Shown: piece after piece, positions 36,138 to 46,995 of the stretch | How positions within the stretch are numbered: the first letter of the stretch is position 1 | Layout: every line of letters starts with the position of its first letter | NCBI RefSeq assembly: GCF_000276665.1 | Contig: NW_004955404.1 | Location: 32,248,647 to 32,312,646, forward strand | Reading direction: 5' to 3' | Length of the DNA: 64,000 bases | DNA from: Chinchilla lanigera | Lineage: Eukaryota; Chordata; Mammalia; Rodentia; Chinchillidae | Made by a program: the position numbers and the translations under genes | The notes under the pieces: generated by a model | Told to the model about the DNA's origin: nothing | Databases searched by the model: none | Seen by the model: the letters and a program-made list of their open reading frames with translations, nothing else

Positions 36138-36690
36138 GAAAACAGGAAATTGATTCTCACTGGTGCATCTGAAAATTCTTTTTTTGTGTGATGGGACTCA
36201 ATGAACCTACAATGTACCTTGGGGGTTTGGTGAATTAAGTTCCCTATCTCCTCTATGGGGACTTCCTTGGACAACACACAGTGACACTATGATGTTGAGT
36301 TTATTTAGAATACAGCAGGACATAAAGTTAAACAAAATGTGCAGGAAGGTGAATCAAGGAGGAGTACAAGATGGAGTCAATTCAACAAAATGTTAAAAAT
36401 AATTGAAGTTGGTGATATGCAAATGCAATTCATTAATCCATTTTCTCTAACTTTCCACAGAAGTCTGTTCAAAGACAAGATAACTTTTATTTTTAAACTA
36501 CAAGGTAAACCATTCTTAAAAACTGTGTAGCTGGTCTCTCCACCTCTTGCACATTCTCATTCAATTCATCCCCCATGTTTTCTCCTTATTATTTCTTTGT
36601 GAACATTTGTTTTGTTAATCATGTGAACTCTTTGGGCTTCCACTGATTTTTAAGACCAATAAAAGTTAAACAGACTAACCATATAGGACC
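36138..36690. other. Non-coding stretch, nothing recognised
   Basis: No feature supported. Confidence 0.4.
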
Positions 36691-36724
36691 TGCCATTTAT
36701 GCCTTATTGAAGACGCACAGAATG

Positions 36725-36855
36725 TTAAACTAACCATTGTACAATGAACAGTCAAGTGGTATTCAGTTGATTCACACTGTTGTACAAATAGTATCTGTAC
36801 GCAATTCCAAATACTTTCCATCATCCCGAAAGAGACACTCAGTAGATTTTATGTT
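36725..36855 (-). mobile_element. Old L1 3' region fragment, antisense
   Basis: Words ttgtacaatgaacagtcaag, tggtattcagttgattcaca, ctgttgtacaaatag and ccatcatcccgaaagagac match the antisense L1M block that usually reads gtacaattcagtgg, cacaatgttgtgcaacc and catcaccccaaaaagaaac. Confidence 0.55.
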
Positions 36856-38310
36856 AATGTACTTTTAATCTGGTTCAAACTGGAGACCAAGCTTTGTCTC
36901 TGAATACGGCCAATGTCTCTCTTATTTCGCATTGGTTCTTACGCTGGCCTTTCTCCAGTAATGTGGCCCTCCATATTGCCTTTCAGTGGAAAAGTCATGT
37001 AAAGTCCAAACCAAACTTCATTCATGAAGTCTCCATGATGCCATAAATTGAGTTTGCTTGTCTGCCTCCTCTGAATTCCAGCATTTGGCTCATCTTACAA
37101 CGATGAAAGATGCTCTTCTTACGATTGTATTGAGCATAGAATTTTATTTCACAATTTATTACTATAACGATAATAGTGTCAAATAAATTTAGAACAAATG
37201 GTTTTGGACCATTATATCTGAGGGAGAAAAACTGATCTTGGAATAAAAGAAAACAGCTCACACATCTGCAACATGTAAATGCTTTGGAAAGAGGCTAATT
37301 CTACATTAAATCACAGGATGAGGGGGAATCATTACCAATACTGTCAAAGTTTCTAGTAATGGAAAATGTTCCAAAACAATTTTTAAAACAAAAAGTGCAG
37401 TGAGGCAGAAAATAATGAGAAAAATCTATGAGAATAAATGTTTAGCATTTGAAAATTCTCCACAAGGCCACTGCTGGCAAATGCGCTGATGTTGGCCAGG
37501 TCTGGCATTTGAATTATGCAGGAGATCCAGAGACTTCCATCCCCACCTGGGTCCACTTCATGGCTCAATCAGTCTCCCGGCCCCTGGTGCTGCAACAGAG
37601 TCTGGCATAGGTGAGGATGAAGCACAGAAATCACAGGCATGCTGAAATTTTAAAAGCCTGTGTGCTTCAGCAGTAACCAAGTCCAGTTCTAGCATGCTAC
37701 AGATTAAAATGGGGCCTTAACGAAGGAAAACTGTCTTTTAAAATTTACCTAATGAGTAACAGCTAAGTCAGTCTTGAAATTCAAATATTCCTACTCCAAT
37801 TTCCTAGGTTCTTTCTTCTTCATAATCCAGATTATTTAGTTATATAATCCTTTATTTTCCTTAAATTTTAATTAACTTAGTTGTTTCATGTTTCTGTGGA
37901 TAGGAATTTTCTTTAAAGGTTTATAGTTACTCAATCTTTTTTTTTTTTTTTTTTTAGTTACTTAACCTTGAAGGTAAAGAAAAAGAGACTGTGAACCTTG
38001 AAGCTATTTACACCTTTTTAAGAAAGTAAAAGTTTCACTTAGAGAAATTTGGTACATTTACTAAGTATTGTGATCTACACTACTTTACTATGAAAGTGAT
38101 GAAAAAAAATGAGCAATAAAATAAAATCCTAAGGTTCGATAAGGGGCCAAGGGAAAGGACATAAGGAAACACAAAGCCAAAATCTGTGCTCCAAGGGACA
38201 CAACTTCTTCTCTCAGGAATAAGTCTATATCTGATTCAGTTTCCAGGTTTCCTGTGGACATACACAGTAGGGTTCCAGCTCAGTCGGACATGGGCTAGAG
38301 GGTGCCTAAT
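36856..38310. other. Non-coding stretch with isolated poly(T)
   Basis: Mostly unrecognised. A T run at 37937-37955 is flanked by near-identical decamers (see findings). Minus frames at 37.0 and 37.4 kb are short and featureless. Confidence 0.45.
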
Positions 38311-38316
38311 CCTTTG

Positions 38317-38692
38317 CATTAATTGTCTAGTGCTGCCATGAAGAGGCATAGCAAACTAACTGGCTCAAAGAACAGAAATTTTTTTTCACGGTTCCTGTGA
38401 CCAGAAAGTCCAAATCAAGAGGGATTCGATTTCTGGCAAAGGCTCTCTGGCAAGCTTGTAGACTGTCACCTTCTTGTTGATGTCCTCACACAGCATGTGG
38501 GGGTGGAGGGAAACAGAGACAGGGTGGTCGTAAGTGTGGAGCCCTAACATGCAAGAATTAGCATCTTTATAGGAAGAGACTAATCTAACCGTGTTAGGAA
38601 TACTTCTGGCCTTACTTCCAAATATAGTGCTGTTGGGTGTTAGCGTTTAAATACTTGAATTCTTGGAGGACACAGTTTAGTCCAGAATAATT
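38317..38692 (-). mobile_element. MLT1-type ERVL-MaLR LTR
   Basis: Antisense order: attgtctagtgctgccatga, aactaactggctcaaagaac, agaaattttttttcacggtt, ccagaaagtccaaatcaaga, gatgtcctcacacagcatg, then tacttgaattcttggaggac, acagtttagtccagaataa. Solo LTR. Confidence 0.8.
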
Positions 38693-38837
38693 TCAGTCTC
38701 TGTTTCCATGCTGACATGGTCCTCTCTGTGTGTGCATGCCTGTCCTGTTGAATTGGGAGTCCACTTTAATCTTATCTAATTACATCAGGAAATGATTTTA
38801 TGTCAAAATAAGTGAAGCGTTAATACTTCAAAACTTA

Positions 38838-38916
38838 CCAAGGAAGTGGCTCTGTGGTAGTACGCTTGCCTAGCACATGTGAACCCCTGATTTTGATCAT
38901 CACACTAAGCCCCTCC
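38838..38916 (+). mobile_element. ID-like SINE, very old copy
   Basis: aaggaagtggctctgtggta, acgcttgcctagcacatg and ccctgattttgatcatcac follow the ID scaffold with many substitutions and no A tail. Confidence 0.55.
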
Positions 38917-40590
38917 AGTAGTTTTTCTCAATACTTAAATTTTATGAGGGATACAATTCAACCTATAATATATAGGTATCCTTTTCTGGGACCATGATAT
39001 CCAATATTTTAGGCGATGTGAACAGATACTGAGGCAAGATTTTGCGAGCAAATAGTTATTTGGAAAGTATAAAGACATGAACAGGAGAGTTGGAGAAGTG
39101 ACATAAACAAAAAAGAGTACATGTAATCAGCACCACAATGGTGACTGGGAAATTTCTATTAATCTCAATAGTGGAATATGGGAAGGAACTTGTTACCTCT
39201 CCTGAGAGAAAAAAGAACACTGATATTGAAACACAGTTTACTTCCATGTCTCTAGCGGATAGCTGCTGTGTTCTCTATTCTTCTGTCCCTCTCCCTTGTT
39301 TGCTTTAGCCTACACCAGCTACCCCTGGAAAGAACACATAGCAATGAGCAAAGATACAATGATACAAATGATCTCAAACACCACTTCCAGTCCTGCCCTC
39401 TGTGAGTACTAATCTGGATTCCTGCTAATCTTCACTTATCATATCCAAACAATGCTTAGAAATATTCATGTTAAATAAGATTTTCTCCCAAGTCTTGTTT
39501 CTAGCATCAGAAAGTCATCTACAGCCCAGCATCACTCTGCATGTTAAACTATTTCTCAACTGGGACTCCTACTCTGAGAACTAAGAACAGAATTCATCTC
39601 CATTCTTTATTTGCCATGAAGATAGGAAAGTAATCAAACATAACACATGGAGGAAATAAAATGTAGAACTTGTTTCCTTATATTTGGTAATCTTAGTTTT
39701 TCCTTAGATCTCATCAATGAATGCTGTTAATGGAGAGCTCATTTTGCCTCACAATAGTGTATCTTTCTGTGGTTTTTAAGGTAACCATGTATAGTACATG
39801 ACTATGATAAAAGTAAAACAAAATCATCAACCCTAAACCCTCTACCAAGCTTTAAAACAGCACACAAAAAAATACAAAGGAAAAAAATTAGCAGCTACTC
39901 ACAAATGCCATTCTCCAGTTATTTCAATTTGTCGTAGAAATTGTATTGGGTAAGATTTACAGAAGCCTAGGGCAGAAAGTGATCCATATGAGGGAAAGGT
40001 GAACTGTCGACTCCTGCTAGTTTGGAGAAAATAAAAACAGAGAATTAGCTTTGGGTTTTGGCAAAAGCCCAAAGTTCCAAAATGTTAGAGACTTTGAAAG
40101 TATTGCAGTAGAGTGATGGAAAGGAAGACTTGATTAAAATAAATTGGGCAGAAAAGAGTGAGAAAGTAGCAATGGTGAAATTAATAGCTCTTTTGAGAGG
40201 TATAGGAATCACAGGGAAAAGAGAAAATAAACTTACTTGGAGAAGGATAAGAAGACAGGAGAAAACACACACTTTAAAGAAAAATATCGAGGCAAATTTT
40301 TGAGCCAATGGAAGTGATCCAGTAGATGGTGATAATTGCACAGGACACAAAGGGAAATAACTGAGTATATACATAATTAAGAAAGAGTAATGGACACATG
40401 GCCTGTGATAGAAAGGGACTCTAGGAGAAAAGATGATGACCATGTACACAGCTACAAGTGGGAGAGTCCAGTGGCACAATCAGCTAGCGCAAGGTCCTAT
40501 ACACAGATCCAAGTGGGTTTGTAGGCGTGGTGGGAAGATTAGTTAGTTTTATCTGAATATAGTTGCTTTATTAATAAAATACAATGTGAT
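38917..40590. other. Non-coding stretch with a 144-codon minus frame
   Basis: The minus frame at 40045-40479 is long (144 codons) and rich in hydrophobic residues because the plus strand is purine-rich. Antisense of purine-rich DNA often yields such frames. No domain is recognised and I do not call it a gene. Confidence 0.45.
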
Positions 40591-40593
40591 AAA

Positions 40594-40835
40594 GGAGTAC
40601 TATTCATCTTGTGCTGGCTGAGAAACAAAGAGAGAAAAGAAGAGGCATGGCCTAAATGGCTAAATTCTTTCCGGTAGGTGTACAGTTCTATACACTCTGC
40701 ACTTCAGCAGGCTTGTGGCTAAGCCTTAACACATGGCCTTTGGGGGGCGTTTAAGATCCAAATCACAACTTAGAGTATGGAGAGGCTATCTGTTAATGTC
40801 AAGGATCCACACAGACTTCTGGTAAGAAGGAAGTA
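40594..40835 (-). mobile_element. ERVL-MaLR-like LTR fragment plus shared flank
   Basis: Antisense LTR words: ggctgagaaacaaagagaga, tggcctaaatggctaaattc, cttaacacatggcctttggg and taagatccaaatcacaa. The next about 60 bases (tgtcaaggatccacacagac) are also shared with the copy at 41.9 kb. Confidence 0.7.
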
Positions 40836-40884
40836 GAGGACTGGAGTTTTGAGATGAAAGGTTGTATTCACTTATTAATTCCTT

Positions 40885-41299
40885 ACTGCCTTAGTCACTT
40901 TCTCGAGGCTCAGACACAATACTTGATGCCCACAGTTAAAGGAGGAGAGGATTATTTTGGTTCACAGTGTGTGGAAGTTTCAGTCCATAATCTCAGTTGG
41001 CTCCAGGACAGGATGCCATGTCAGAGGGAATGACAAAGGAGAAGCAGCTCATGGCATGGCAGCATGAAGCAGAGAGAGATCAAAGGAGGTAGAAGGGAGA
41101 TACCTTTCCAGGACACACCTCCAGTTATCACCTTCTTGGACTGGGCTGCACCTCCCAATATCACATTTAGGGATTAACTTCTCAGTGGACTAATCCATTT
41201 ATAAGTATCACATCCCAATGGTTCAGTCACCTCCCTGAAGCCCAAGCTATGAGCTCATAAAGCTTTGGGTTGGGGCATTCAGGTATAAACCATAACACT
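40885..41299 (-). mobile_element. Rodent-type ERVL-MaLR LTR
   Basis: Antisense: actgccttagtcactttctc, acagttaaaggaggagagga, ttattttggttcacag, gtttcagtccataatctcag, ttggctccaggacagg, ctatgagctcataaag and caggtataaaccataaca. Same family as at 24.4 and 50.2 kb. Confidence 0.85.
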
Positions 41300-41725
41300 G
41301 TCATAACAACTCACCCTAAACTGGAGGCTAAAATAACATAAATTTATTCTCTCATAATTCAGGAGGCCAAAAATCCAAATGAAACTGTGGACTACACTTC
41401 CTCAGTTGTCTCTTAGTAGAATCCTTATGGGTCTTCTCCAGTCATTAAAGCGTCCAGGTAGCCATTACTTTGTGGCGGTATCAGTCTCATTTGCCTCTGT
41501 CTTTACATGGTATTCTTCCTTGGACCTCTGATTTTCAAATTTCCCTCCTCTATCTCTTATAAGGACATTAAATTTCAGATATAGAGACCACCTAAAACTG
41601 GGAACCTCTTATCTTGGAATCCTTAAATATACCTGCAACAAAACACTATTTTCATGAAAAGTGATATTCACATGCAGGGTTTATACTTGAATATATCTTT
41701 TTGGGCAGAACTATTCAACCAACTA
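41300..41725 (-). mobile_element. MLT1-type ERVL-MaLR LTR, diverged
   Basis: Directly abuts the previous LTR. Antisense words: taaactggaggctaaaataa, cataaatttattctctcata, attcaggaggccaaaaatcc, tctcttataaggacatta and ggcagaactattcaacc. Older than its neighbour by divergence. Confidence 0.65.
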
Positions 41726-41769
41726 TAGAAAGGATACAATCATCTCAGTCAGCAAAGTGAAATAACTAG

Positions 41770-42155
41770 GTAAGTGTATGAGTCCACTTTCTAGTGGTGT
41801 GAAAAATACATGAGGCAAACAACTCAAAGAGAAGAAAGACTGATTTGGCTAGCGGTTTCTGTCCATGTCACTTGGCCTTCATGCTCAGAGTCTGTGGTGG
41901 TTCTCCAGTGTTCGGAGAACGTGATGAGGGAGTACTAGCCACCTTATGGCGGCTGAGACAAAGAGAGAAAAGGAGCATGACCTAAATGACCTAACCTCTG
42001 TCCAGTAGGTACACAGGTTTACAGGTTCTGCACCTCAGCAAGCTTGTAGCTAACCCTTGACACATGGCCTTTGTGGGTCATTTAGGATCCAAACCATAAT
42101 ACAGAGTGCAGCATCTTGCAGTGTCAAGGATCTATATGGACTTCTGATAAGTTGA
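41770..42155 (-). mobile_element. ERVL-MaLR-like LTR with shared flank
   Basis: Antisense words: gtatgagtccactttctagt, gtgtgaaaaatacatgagg, aactcaaagagaagaaagac, cttatggcggctgagacaaa, cttgacacatggcctttgtg and taggatccaaaccataa. The part 41930-42150 is parallel to 40594-40830. Confidence 0.75.
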
Positions 42156-42590
42156 AACAAGACCAGTGCACAGATGGTTATGTAATTTTTCTTAGCAACA
42201 TTCTACTATATGGATGCTAATATGAACTAGGTACATAGTTATTATTTCAGTCAGAGTTGGGATTGTGCCAGCAAGTATAACAAACAGAATAATAAGGATG
42301 TTGTAAACCTTGAATGGAAGTGGCTATCTAGCATAGAACTATGTAGTGTAGAACTATGGTGTATTACTTAAAAGGTGAGTTCAAGAAAGTGGTGATTTGA
42401 TAAAAAATAGCAATGGACTAGAGGTTACTATGAGGTTAAGAAGTCAACAAAATGAAGGAGGTTTGAATGAGCACGGGTAAAAATTCTTGAATTGGTTGAT
42501 CATTCCTGGCATAATTTGAAGGTAGACATTGGGCTGATCTTCTTTTAAATTATTCTCTTGAGTCAGATGCTTAAACTAAGATTTTAGAGA
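42156..42590. other. Non-coding stretch, nothing recognised
   Basis: No gene or repeat supported. Confidence 0.4.
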
Positions 42591-42596
42591 TTAAGT

Positions 42597-42710
42597 TTTC
42601 TCAACTTTAGCTACCCACTAGTATCATCAGAGATTCTGAAATGTCTTGGGTAGGGCCCTGGAGCTGTGCTACTCCAGGATAAAAATCATTCATTTAGAAC
42701 AAATCTAGAA
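42597..42710. mobile_element. Possible MER5-like DNA transposon relic
   Basis: tatcatcagagattctgaaa and gtcttgggtagggccctgga resemble the MER5A/B hAT word cagagattctgatttaattggtctggggtggggcctgg. Short and uncertain. Confidence 0.4.
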
Positions 42711-43486
42711 CACATATGATTGCGAGTTCCTGAGCAGGTACAGAGTACAGGAAATAAAAATCACTGGAGATAAGACAAGCGCTCAGAGTGCTGAAAGGAT
42801 TTCTCCAGCAGAAGGAGGCAATGTGAAAACCTCAAGGGGCAGAGGATGATTCATGGTAGCAAAAGATGAAGTAGGCACCTCAGGACACTAGGTCACTCCT
42901 TAGACTACTGATTCTATGGCAAGTGGACCACAAAGCCTAATGGAAACCTTGCTACCATTCAAGGGGTGGGGTAATACTCACCAGGGGATGCCACGTAAGT
43001 ATTGCAAAATATCAGTTTAAAACCATGCTTAAAACTCTGGCACAGAATGGTTCCACTTCCTTGAACAGATTATCGGATATAAGAAAGTCATAGTTATATC
43101 ATTGTTTATCATTCTCAAATGATATATAGAAGTGATTATTTGCTAGAGAATAACTTGAAAAAAACATCAACCTTATTTATACCTTGAAATTATTTCAGAA
43201 ATGACCAACCAACTGAAGCAATCTGCCTTGATGCCCCCTCCCCAAGTTTCCTAAAATCTAGGACCACTAAGAACAGTTCCTTCTGTCTTCTAGAGCGAAA
43301 GGATAGGACTAATGGTAGGTTCTCTATTATTGTTTCCACTGCCTCCCTCTGTGGCTTCCAATATCTGATGACCCCTAAAACTACCGGCAAATGGGTTTTT
43401 ATATTTTGTACTTCAACCCTTAAGCCTCTCCTTCTATGGTTTCTCCTCTTCCTTGATGAATTTCCAACCTATAAGATACACAAGAA
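42711..43486. other. Non-coding stretch, nothing recognised
   Basis: No gene, SINE or LTR that I can support. Confidence 0.4.
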
Positions 43487-43670
43487 GCCAGGCATGGTGG
43501 CACATGCTGGTAATCCCAGCATTCTTGGGGGCCCAGGCAGAAAAATCACGAATTCAAGCCCTGCCTGGGCAATTTAGTAACTTGGTGAGACCTTATCTCA
43601 AACAAATGATAAAAAATGAGCTAAGGATATAGTTCAGTACATAGACCTTATATTTAATCTCCAGTACCCC

Positions 43671-43673
<3 letters not shown>
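43487..43673 (+). mobile_element. B1-ID composite SINE
   Basis: A B1-like unit (gccaggcatggtggcacatg to gagaccttatctcaaacaaa) is followed, after a short A-rich linker, by an ID-like unit (gagctaaggatatagttcag to taatctccagtacccc). The order B1 then ID is the B1-dID layout known from squirrel-related and other rodents. Its tail has become a (CA)n microsatellite. Confidence 0.8.

Positions 43674-43715
<42 letters not shown>
43674..43715. repeat. (CA)n microsatellite
   Basis: An uninterrupted dinucleotide run of about 21 units at the tail of the preceding SINE. Confidence 0.95.
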
Positions 43716-43717
<2 letters not shown>

Positions 43718-44830
43718 AGTCCACAAATTTTCTGATATTGTCTCTCTTCCTACTGAGGGTGGCTGGACTTAGTAACTTATTGTATTAAAAATTAAGAGGC
43801 AGATAGAATATCTGTGATAGGATATCACTTGTAAACTAGTATTATAAAAGATTTCCAGTGGGATATGGACTCTACTGACAAGTAGAGAAACCTTAGTTTT
43901 CTTGTAAGCCCTGTAAATTTTTAAGCACACTTTGCAGAATACAAAGAACTTGGGGGGGGGGGACACATATGGTGTCAAGACAGACATACCTTCATTCCCT
44001 AATCTGAATTAGAGAAGTGTTTATCTTCAGCAAATTAATTCACTTTATCCTCTCTGTCTTCATATACTACTACATTAATTATCATGTTGTTATATATAAT
44101 CTGATATCATGTTGTTATATATAAATTATCATGTTGTTATATATAAATCTGATTTCCTCAACAAGATCTCCCTAAAGGTAAAAGGGTTAGTCATTTGCTC
44201 CTCAAAGTAATGGACTACACCATTTTTCTTTTATCTTTTATCATTTATGGTCCACAAAATCAAGATGTCACTTGGGAATGTATCTTCATAGAAGGATAAA
44301 ATACAGAAATTATTCTTGTCCACAAAGTACCAATGAGCACTTTGAATTTTATATAACATGTAATTATATTTTATTTTAAGTACCTTTGAACAGAAACAGT
44401 TCAATGAACTGTGCAAATGAAATACCCTAGTGTTTTTCTCCTTCCAAAAATTACTAAATATATTTTTCATATCTTACCATAGCCACACTTAAGTACAAGA
44501 AGCAGAAGCAAATACGCATATTATAAACATATATTTTAGTTCCTCATTTTTGATTGGATGAAATATTTTAGTTTGGCCTCAAGCAAGTGGTTGTGATATT
44601 GCTCCTATTCACTCAGAAGCCTTTTGATTTTTAAGAACCTGTGACTTTACACAGTTTTTCTTAGAGTAAAAAGATAAAACACTTGACCATTAATTAAACA
44701 TTAATTGATGTGGAGCATTAATAGACAAATTAATAATAATATTTACATGGTCCTTCATACTTACAAAACATCTTTTCATTTCCTTTCTTCTTTGACCTCT
44801 TCAACAGACCAGGGAGCTAAATATATAGCA
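43716..44830. other. AT-rich non-coding stretch
   Basis: Holds a G homopolymer of 11 at 43952-43962 and the tandem repeat listed separately. No gene seen. Confidence 0.5.
44081..44147. repeat. Three-copy short tandem repeat
   Basis: The word atcatgttgttatatataa starts at 44081, 44106 and 44128, giving unequal periods of 25 and 22 bases. Confidence 0.95.
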
Positions 44831-44834
44831 GATT

Positions 44835-44960
44835 TTTCTTTTTCTGTTTCTCAAATGAGGAAATGGAATCTCAGAGTGAGGTTAAATGATTTGTCCAAAA
44901 CCCACATCAAGTAAGTTATGGAACCAGAAATTGAACAGGGATTTCTGAGGCCATGATGTG
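44835..44960 (-). mobile_element. MIR SINE
   Basis: A clear antisense MIR core: caaatgaggaaatggaatct, cagagtgaggttaaatgatt, tgtccaaaacccacatcaag, taagttatggaaccagaaat and tgaacagggatttctgaggc. Confidence 0.85.
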
Positions 44961-45279
44961 AATGATAGATATCCTCATGCATTAAATCATCAGCAGGAAA
45001 GACTATCTTTTACACATGAGCAAACTCAGGTCGGATGCTTTTTTGTTACATATTCTTCAACCTTCTGAGTGACAATACTCTGCTTTATTTTGTGTGAAAA
45101 ACAAAGAAAGCATCTCCTCCATGTAACAATCTGTCTTTCATCACACTCATTTGTGTTTCACATGACTGAGTTTTCTGTGCAGGGAATCATCAGAGTATTA
45201 TGCCAAATGGAGAAAAATCAGATAAAATCCAGAGCTCCTGGCTGAAGCCTGTGTGATTATGAACACAATACTGTACTTA

Positions 45280-45790
45280 CAGTAGGATGCCAGAGCAAAT
45301 AGCCGCCACTGCCTTTGAAAGGATGAGCCTTCGTTCTGACCTAATAACTATCTGACACTGGGTACAATTATCCTCCTCCAAGTGGCACATTATTATTTGA
45401 CACATTAATTGTTGTGTCATTTCTTTGTGAACAGCACGTCGGGTGTCTAATACAAACCAGAGGCTTCGTGAATCATTCACATCAGGGCGCTGCAGCACTG
45501 GTTTACCTTTCCAAAATAAAATCAGCCTAATCTTATCGCCTGCTTTCCATGACAGCTGTCTTGTGCTGCCCTGTGACCTCCAGCACTTTCTTCCTGTGCT
45601 CTGGCATGTCTGAGACAGCAATGGTGCATTTGCTCGCTAATGCTAGGAGAGCTTTCCTCCTCTTGGGCAAACCACAGAGAAATAGCTTTGCAGAGTGGAA
45701 CATTCTTTATGGCATGGTTTCTGACAAGGAAGTCTCACACAATGATGTTAGAGCGGTCTCCTTTCTCTGTGTCTATTACACCTTGATTCC
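45280..45790. promoter_or_regulatory. Candidate conserved noncoding element
   Basis: Unique sequence free of repeats with moderate GC. A perfect palindrome gacagctgtc at 45551-45560 combines MEIS/TGIF-like TGACAG words with an E-box CAGCTG. Opposing frames of 114 and 111 codons here have no recognisable domain. Enhancer function is an inference. Confidence 0.4.
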
Positions 45791-46290
45791 TTTCCCTTCT
45801 TTCCCAGGAGAAGAAGGCAAACTGCATGGAGGGCTGTTTCCAGGACACAACGAATCACTGGCTGCAGCAAGGCCCCAGCACTGAAGTCTGGATGATCTTG
45901 TTGCACTGCTGCGGCTGCTCTTTGGCAGCCTGTGTAGGCTGATGGGCTGGCGGCTCTGGGTTTGCCTCTGGGCCTGTCATCTGCCGCATTGTTAGCCCGC
46001 TGATGGGCTGTCTCTGCTTGCCCCTTAAGCCTGCACTTCCTTCTCTTCCAACTTTGGCTGCCACTGGAGGAGGAAAATCAAGCAGCTACACAGCCTCCTT
46101 AGTTGCCTTCCAGATCCCAGTGGTTGAATCAGTCTCACAGCAGGAAACAGAGCCTCTCCATTGTCTCCTGAAATACCTTGCATATGTATATTCCACAGCA
46201 AATTACTGTTTAGAAAAATCAGAATTAGAATGCATTTGATATTCCATGCTTTGCCTCTAGTTAATGCAGTGCCACCCTGAAGACTCATCT
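45791..46290. other. GC-richer unique sequence between two enhancer-like blocks
   Basis: Continues the repeat-free island, with CTG/CAG-rich words near 45905-45930. Frames of 69-87 codons on both strands are mutually exclusive and unrecognised. Confidence 0.4.
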
Positions 46291-46329
46291 CCCCTTTTGG
46301 TTTTAATTGGGTTCTCTTCTGTCGTTTTC

Positions 46330-46995
46330 ATTTCACTTTGCACCTGACTCTGACATATACTGCTGCTGATTACCAAGTAAGTTGTTCAGCGAGCTAGAGG
46401 TATGATAAATTAAATATGATATGTATCACTGAATCCGACTTTGGCTGCTTCATGGCACATGATAATTTGGGAAGGGACTATTAAAATAAAATATTAAAGA
46501 ATAAGCAGAAGCAGCCCACTGTTAACATGTCCAATGGCAAGAGAAAATTACAGGTTTCATTGTATATGCAGCACCATCTGCCTCTTTGCCGAGGCTGAGC
46601 CTTCGGCGCTCCCAGGGGAAATAGCTGTGGATAAGTTATTCAATTAGAACAGCATTATTGGCCAGCTACCTTGGAGAATTGGGTTGATGATGTTGTGATT
46701 ATCCTGCTCTACATTCCTTCATGTCTCCGGCAGGCTGCAGTGCATGGCGACTTCCTTAAGTGTTTACTGAGCCCTACAGTAGAGGTGAACAATTGGAATG
46801 AAGAATATCAAGGAGTCCTGAAAGAAAATCAATTTTAAATGAACTTTTCTCGCTTAGCCACAGCTCCAATATTCTGAGTCATACTGTATTTTTGTGCACT
46901 TTCATTGAATTAAATGACAGAAATGGCAGTAGGGAGGAAAGTGAATTTCATGATATGCATTTAACCTGTGGCACCACACAAAATAATTCTTCATG
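46330..46995. promoter_or_regulatory. Strongest candidate developmental enhancer
   Basis: About 660 bases of unique sequence with no frame or repeat and clustered motif words: caattag (homeodomain, 46641-46647), tgtttac (forkhead, 46761-46767), gaacaattgg (SOX-like, 46787-46796) and atgcattta (POU-like, 46955-46963). The texture of mixed GC and AT islands with intact motifs is typical of deeply conserved vertebrate enhancers. Only an alignment can confirm it. Confidence 0.45.

Noticed and set aside
40045..40479. 144-codon minus frame with membrane-like segments
   Set aside because: It is the complement of purine-rich DNA, which gives long Phe/Leu/Ser-rich frames by composition alone.
43952..43962. 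G homopolymer as a G-quadruplex
   Set aside because: A single G run without further G tracts nearby does not meet the usual four-tract pattern.
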